Below, piece by piece: positions 6,085 through 8,250 of a stretch of 8,250 bases of DNA (its first letter is position 1; every line of letters begins with the position of its first letter). The notes beneath the pieces are model-generated. The model did not search any database. It saw nothing but the letters and a program-made list of their open reading frames with translations, and was not told the DNA's origin. The stretch is from NCBI GenBank assembly GCA_902806375.1, contig CADCWK010000083.1:1-8250 (forward strand), written 5' to 3'. This stretch comes from an uncultured Thermomicrobiales bacterium. GTDB taxonomy: Bacteria; Chloroflexota; Chloroflexia; Thermomicrobiales; UBA6265. The position numbers and the translations under genes are program-made.

Positions 6085-7587
6085 ATGACGCCCCGGGGTC
6101 CATTGGCCAGATCCGGCACGATCCCGGTCGCTACGCGGTGGCTGCGGGTCTGGTCGGGCGCGCGGGTCGCGCTGGGCACGGCGATCGCCGAAGCCGCCGT
6201 GCTGTGGCTGGCGATCGAGGCGCTGTCCAACGAGACCGTCGGGACCGTGGCCTTCGGTCCAGTGATCGTCGCGATGGTCCTGATCGGCCTCGCCCCGGTG
6301 CTCCTGTCCGATGGGTCGGTCAGCCGCCAGCGGGTGGTCAGCCTGCTGACCGTCACGGCGGCCAGTCTGATCATGGTCAAGGGGCTGTCCTTCCCAGGGA
6401 TCGGCTGGACCGATCGGGCCTGGGTCACCGGGGCCGGCGACGCGCTGATCTTCCGGGCGAGCGTGGCCGCGATGCCGGTCTGGGTGCCGATCCTCGTCGC
6501 GGTCGCTGCCTGGTGGTGGCGGCAGCGCCGGGCGGACAACGCGATCGACGATGTCCGGACCACGTTCCGGCTCGGCGCCTCGATCCTCGTCGGCATCTCG
6601 CTGATCGGTGGCCTGTCCGGCATGGCGACCGATGGGCAGATCGCGTCCGGCGCCACGGTCTTCTTCGGCGCGATCCTGCTGGCCATGGGCTGGGCCCGGC
6701 AGGCGGCAGTCCACCCGGGTGAACTCCGCGACGGTGGCGTCGTCGGCGCGCTGACCAGTTCCCTGGGCGTCGTCGCTGTGCTGCTCGCCGCGACGGCACT
6801 GGTGGCGATCGCGAGTCCCGCGGCCTTCGACACGCTCGTCTGGCTGCTGGGGCCGGTGATCTGGACCATCCAGACAGCCATCCTCGGTCTGTCGTGGCTC
6901 TTTCTGATCCTCCTCTTCCCTGTCTTCTGGCTGGTCGACTGGCTGCTGTCGCTCCGGTCGGTCAAGGATCGCCCCGAGGTCACGATCGAGGTCTTCGACG
7001 ACCCGTCGGCATCCCCGGTCATGAAGGTCGCACCAGAGGCATCCTCCCTGCCTGACGAGGTGCGGATCGTGATGGCGGCGGTGGTGCTGCTCGTCCTCGT
7101 CCTGGTCGTCGCCCGGGTGGCTCTCGGCCGAGCACCCGAGGCGGCCGCACCCACCGACGTCGAACAGCACGTCGAGTTCGCGTTGCCCGCGCTGTTCCGG
7201 CGTCGTCGCCGGTCCACCGATGGGCAGGGCGATGGCGACCCACTCCGGGATCTGCGCAGCGACCCGCGGTTTCGCAACACGGTAGCGATCCGGGAGATCT
7301 ACCTCCGCTTCCTGCGCGCCGCCGCGGACGCGGGGTTGGCGCGACGCCGGTCCGAGACCGCCCGACGTCATGCCCATCGGGTCGCGGACACGCTGGGTTC
7401 GCCGGTCGCCGACATCGAGACCCTGTCGGGTGCCTATGCCCCCGTCCGGTACGGCGCCGATCCAGCGACCGACGAGCAGCGTCAGGAGGTCGCTGTCGCC
7501 TGGGACCGCGTCTCCCCACGACTGCGGCTCGTGGCGGACGCCAGGCCAGGCGCCGCCAGGCGGTCCCGGACCGGTCGACAGCGGTGA
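6085..7587 (+). CDS. Multi-spanning membrane protein with C-terminal DUF4129 domain
   Basis: The 500-residue product has about ten hydrophobic segments, at roughly residues 27-47, 54-74, 83-100, 129-146, 164-180, 188-204, 222-245, 250-267, 270-288 and 326-347. Between the last two lies a ~37-residue acidic soluble loop, and after the last comes a soluble tail that begins with a basic run (FRRRRR, 371-376). Residues about 395-478 resemble DUF4129: an IREIYLRFLRAAADAGLARRRSET helix pair, then LSGAYAPVRYGADPATDEQ and a final Ala-Trp helix. DUF4129 commonly ends transglutaminase-like membrane proteins found with MoxR and DUF58 genes in actinobacteria and Chloroflexota; here no transglutaminase domain and no such partners are visible. 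Its function is unknown; a role in cell envelope or maturation of secreted proteins is only a guess from the family's usual context. It is followed by hemW after 94 bp, possibly in one transcript. Confidence 0.88.
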   Translation: MTPRGPLARSGTIPVATRWLRVWSGARVALGTAIAEAAVLWLAIEALSNETVGTVAFGPVIVAMVLIGLAPVLLSDGSVSRQRVVSLLTVTAASLIMVKGLSFPGIGWTDRAWVTGAGDALIFRASVAAMPVWVPILVAVAAWWWRQRRADNAIDDVRTTFRLGASILVGISLIGGLSGMATDGQIASGATVFFGAILLAMGWARQAAVHPGELRDGGVVGALTSSLGVVAVLLAATALVAIASPAAFDTLVWLLGPVIWTIQTAILGLSWLFLILLFPVFWLVDWLLSLRSVKDRPEVTIEVFDDPSASPVMKVAPEASSLPDEVRIVMAAVVLLVLVLVVARVALGRAPEAAAPTDVEQHVEFALPALFRRRRRSTDGQGDGDPLRDLRSDPRFRNTVAIREIYLRFLRAAADAGLARRRSETARRHAHRVADTLGSPVADIETLSGAYAPVRYGADPATDEQRQEVAVAWDRVSPRLRLVADARPGAARRSRTGRQR

Positions 7588-7681
7588 TGCAAATTTATGT
7601 CAACCCAGTAGGCGCGCTGGGGTATCATGGGGTGACCATCCTGCCAGGCCTCCAACGGCACCGACCGAAAGCGTTTCCCCT
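7588..7681 (+). promoter_or_regulatory. AT-richer spacer before hemW, possible promoter
   Basis: The first part (7586-7610) is clearly less GC-rich than its surroundings, including AAATTTATGTCAAC. A -10-like TATCAT lies at 7623-7628, but no good -35 is found 16-19 bp before it on this strand. On the opposite strand TTGACA is present (7603-7598) without a matching -10. I read this as a possible promoter for hemW, with low certainty. Confidence 0.3.
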
Positions 7682-8250
7682 GTGACCCTGACGACGCCCT
7701 CTCCCTCTCAAGGCATCGCCCACCCGTCGGTCGAGACCGTGATCGCTCCGGCGGCACCCGGCGATCCGATCGGGATCTACCTGCATATCCCGTTCTGCGG
7801 CCATATCTGTTCGTACTGCGATTTCAACACATACGCCGGACAGGAGTCGCTCATCCCGCGCTACGTCGAGGCGATGGGACGCGAGATCGCCCGGCAGTCC
7901 GCCGCGCTGGGCGGTCCGGCCGCCGCGACGATCTACATCGGTGGCGGGACGCCGTCGCTCCTGGAACCGGAGCAGATCGGTCGCCTGGTCGCCGCCTGCC
8001 GGTCTGGCTTCGACGTGCTGCCGGACGTCGAGATCACCATGGAGGCCAATCCGAACAGCTTCGACGTGGCCCGCGCCGCCGGGTATCTCGATGCGGGCGT
8101 CAACCGGCTGAGCCTCGGCGTCCAGACCCAGCACCGCCGCGGGCTGCGCGTGCTGGGCCGGCAGCACGAGGCCGGCGATGCCGCCGGAGCCTTCGCCGCC
8201 GCGCGCCGGGCCGGCTTCGCCAACATCAACGTCGACCTGATCTTCGGCTG
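7682..8250 (+). CDS. hemW: HemW, radical-SAM haem chaperone (HemN-like), 3' end missing
   Basis: The visible 189 residues are the N-terminal half of HemW, a radical-SAM protein that binds haem and passes it to membrane targets; such genes are often mislabelled as oxygen-independent coproporphyrinogen III oxidase. The iron-sulfur motif is IPFCGHICSYCDF, with Cys39, Cys43 and Cys46 (CxxxCxxC) followed by Asp-Phe; true HemN has a further cysteine after this, which is absent. Other family blocks are ATIYIGGGTPSLL (SAM-binding GGGTP), EITMEANPNSF, GVNRLSLGVQT, RVLGRQHE and NINVDLIFG. The start is not settled: GTG at 7682 gives a 31-residue leader but has only a weak purine stretch (GAAAG, about 10 nt before), while GTG at 7739 would shorten it by 19 residues. 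I see no in-frame ATG. The frame is open to the right edge. Confidence 0.93.
   Translation, partial: MTLTTPSPSQGIAHPSVETVIAPAAPGDPIGIYLHIPFCGHICSYCDFNTYAGQESLIPRYVEAMGREIARQSAALGGPAAATIYIGGGTPSLLEPEQIGRLVAACRSGFDVLPDVEITMEANPNSFDVARAAGYLDAGVNRLSLGVQTQHRRGLRVLGRQHEAGDAAGAFAAARRAGFANINVDLIFG

Noticed and set aside
6003..7377. Two long - strand frames (425 and 436 codons) opposite the DUF4129 gene
   Set aside because: They are antisense shadows in a GC-rich gene; the translations are low-complexity Arg/Ser/Asp-rich with no motif, whereas the + strand product has clear membrane segments and the DUF4129 domain.

Overview
The window comes from a GC-rich bacterial chromosome (about two thirds G+C or more by eye). 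It carries five protein genes, two of them cut by the window edges, and no RNA gene, insertion sequence or CRISPR array that I can recognise. An RNase J as the main ribonuclease, a DUF4129 membrane protein and a HemW, all at high GC, suggest a Chloroflexota (Thermomicrobia-like) or actinobacterial lineage. The window alone does not settle the phylum.

Layout: (1) the 3' part of a serine beta-lactamase-family (class C / CubicO-like) hydrolase on the + strand, to 838; (2) a 197-bp convergent intergenic region with a perfect 24-bp-arm inverted repeat, a 14-bp palindrome and a degenerate parS-like site; (3) a long RNase J gene on the - strand (1036-3573), in which a normal ~555-residue catalytic body follows an unusual ~291-residue low-complexity Arg/Gly/Pro/Gln-rich N-terminal extension; (4) a ~620-bp divergent intergenic region with a near-consensus parS site at 4131-4146; (5) a FAD-dependent phytoene-desaturase-like oxidoreductase on + (4196-5620); (6) a 464-bp region without a convincing gene, ending in a 9-bp-arm hairpin; (7) a ten-segment membrane protein with a C-terminal DUF4129 domain on + (6085-7587); (8) a short AT-richer spacer, then the 5' third or more of hemW, running off the right edge.

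The genes do not form one pathway. They are ordinary chromosomal genes: RNA processing and decay (RNase J), haem trafficking (HemW), an uncharacterised oxidoreductase, an uncharacterised membrane protein and a periplasmic or secreted type of hydrolase. The parts most worth a second look are the parS-like sites, which would place the window in a chromosome-segregation (probably origin-proximal) domain, and the disordered N-terminal extension of RNase J. I found no convincing new defence or mobile system.
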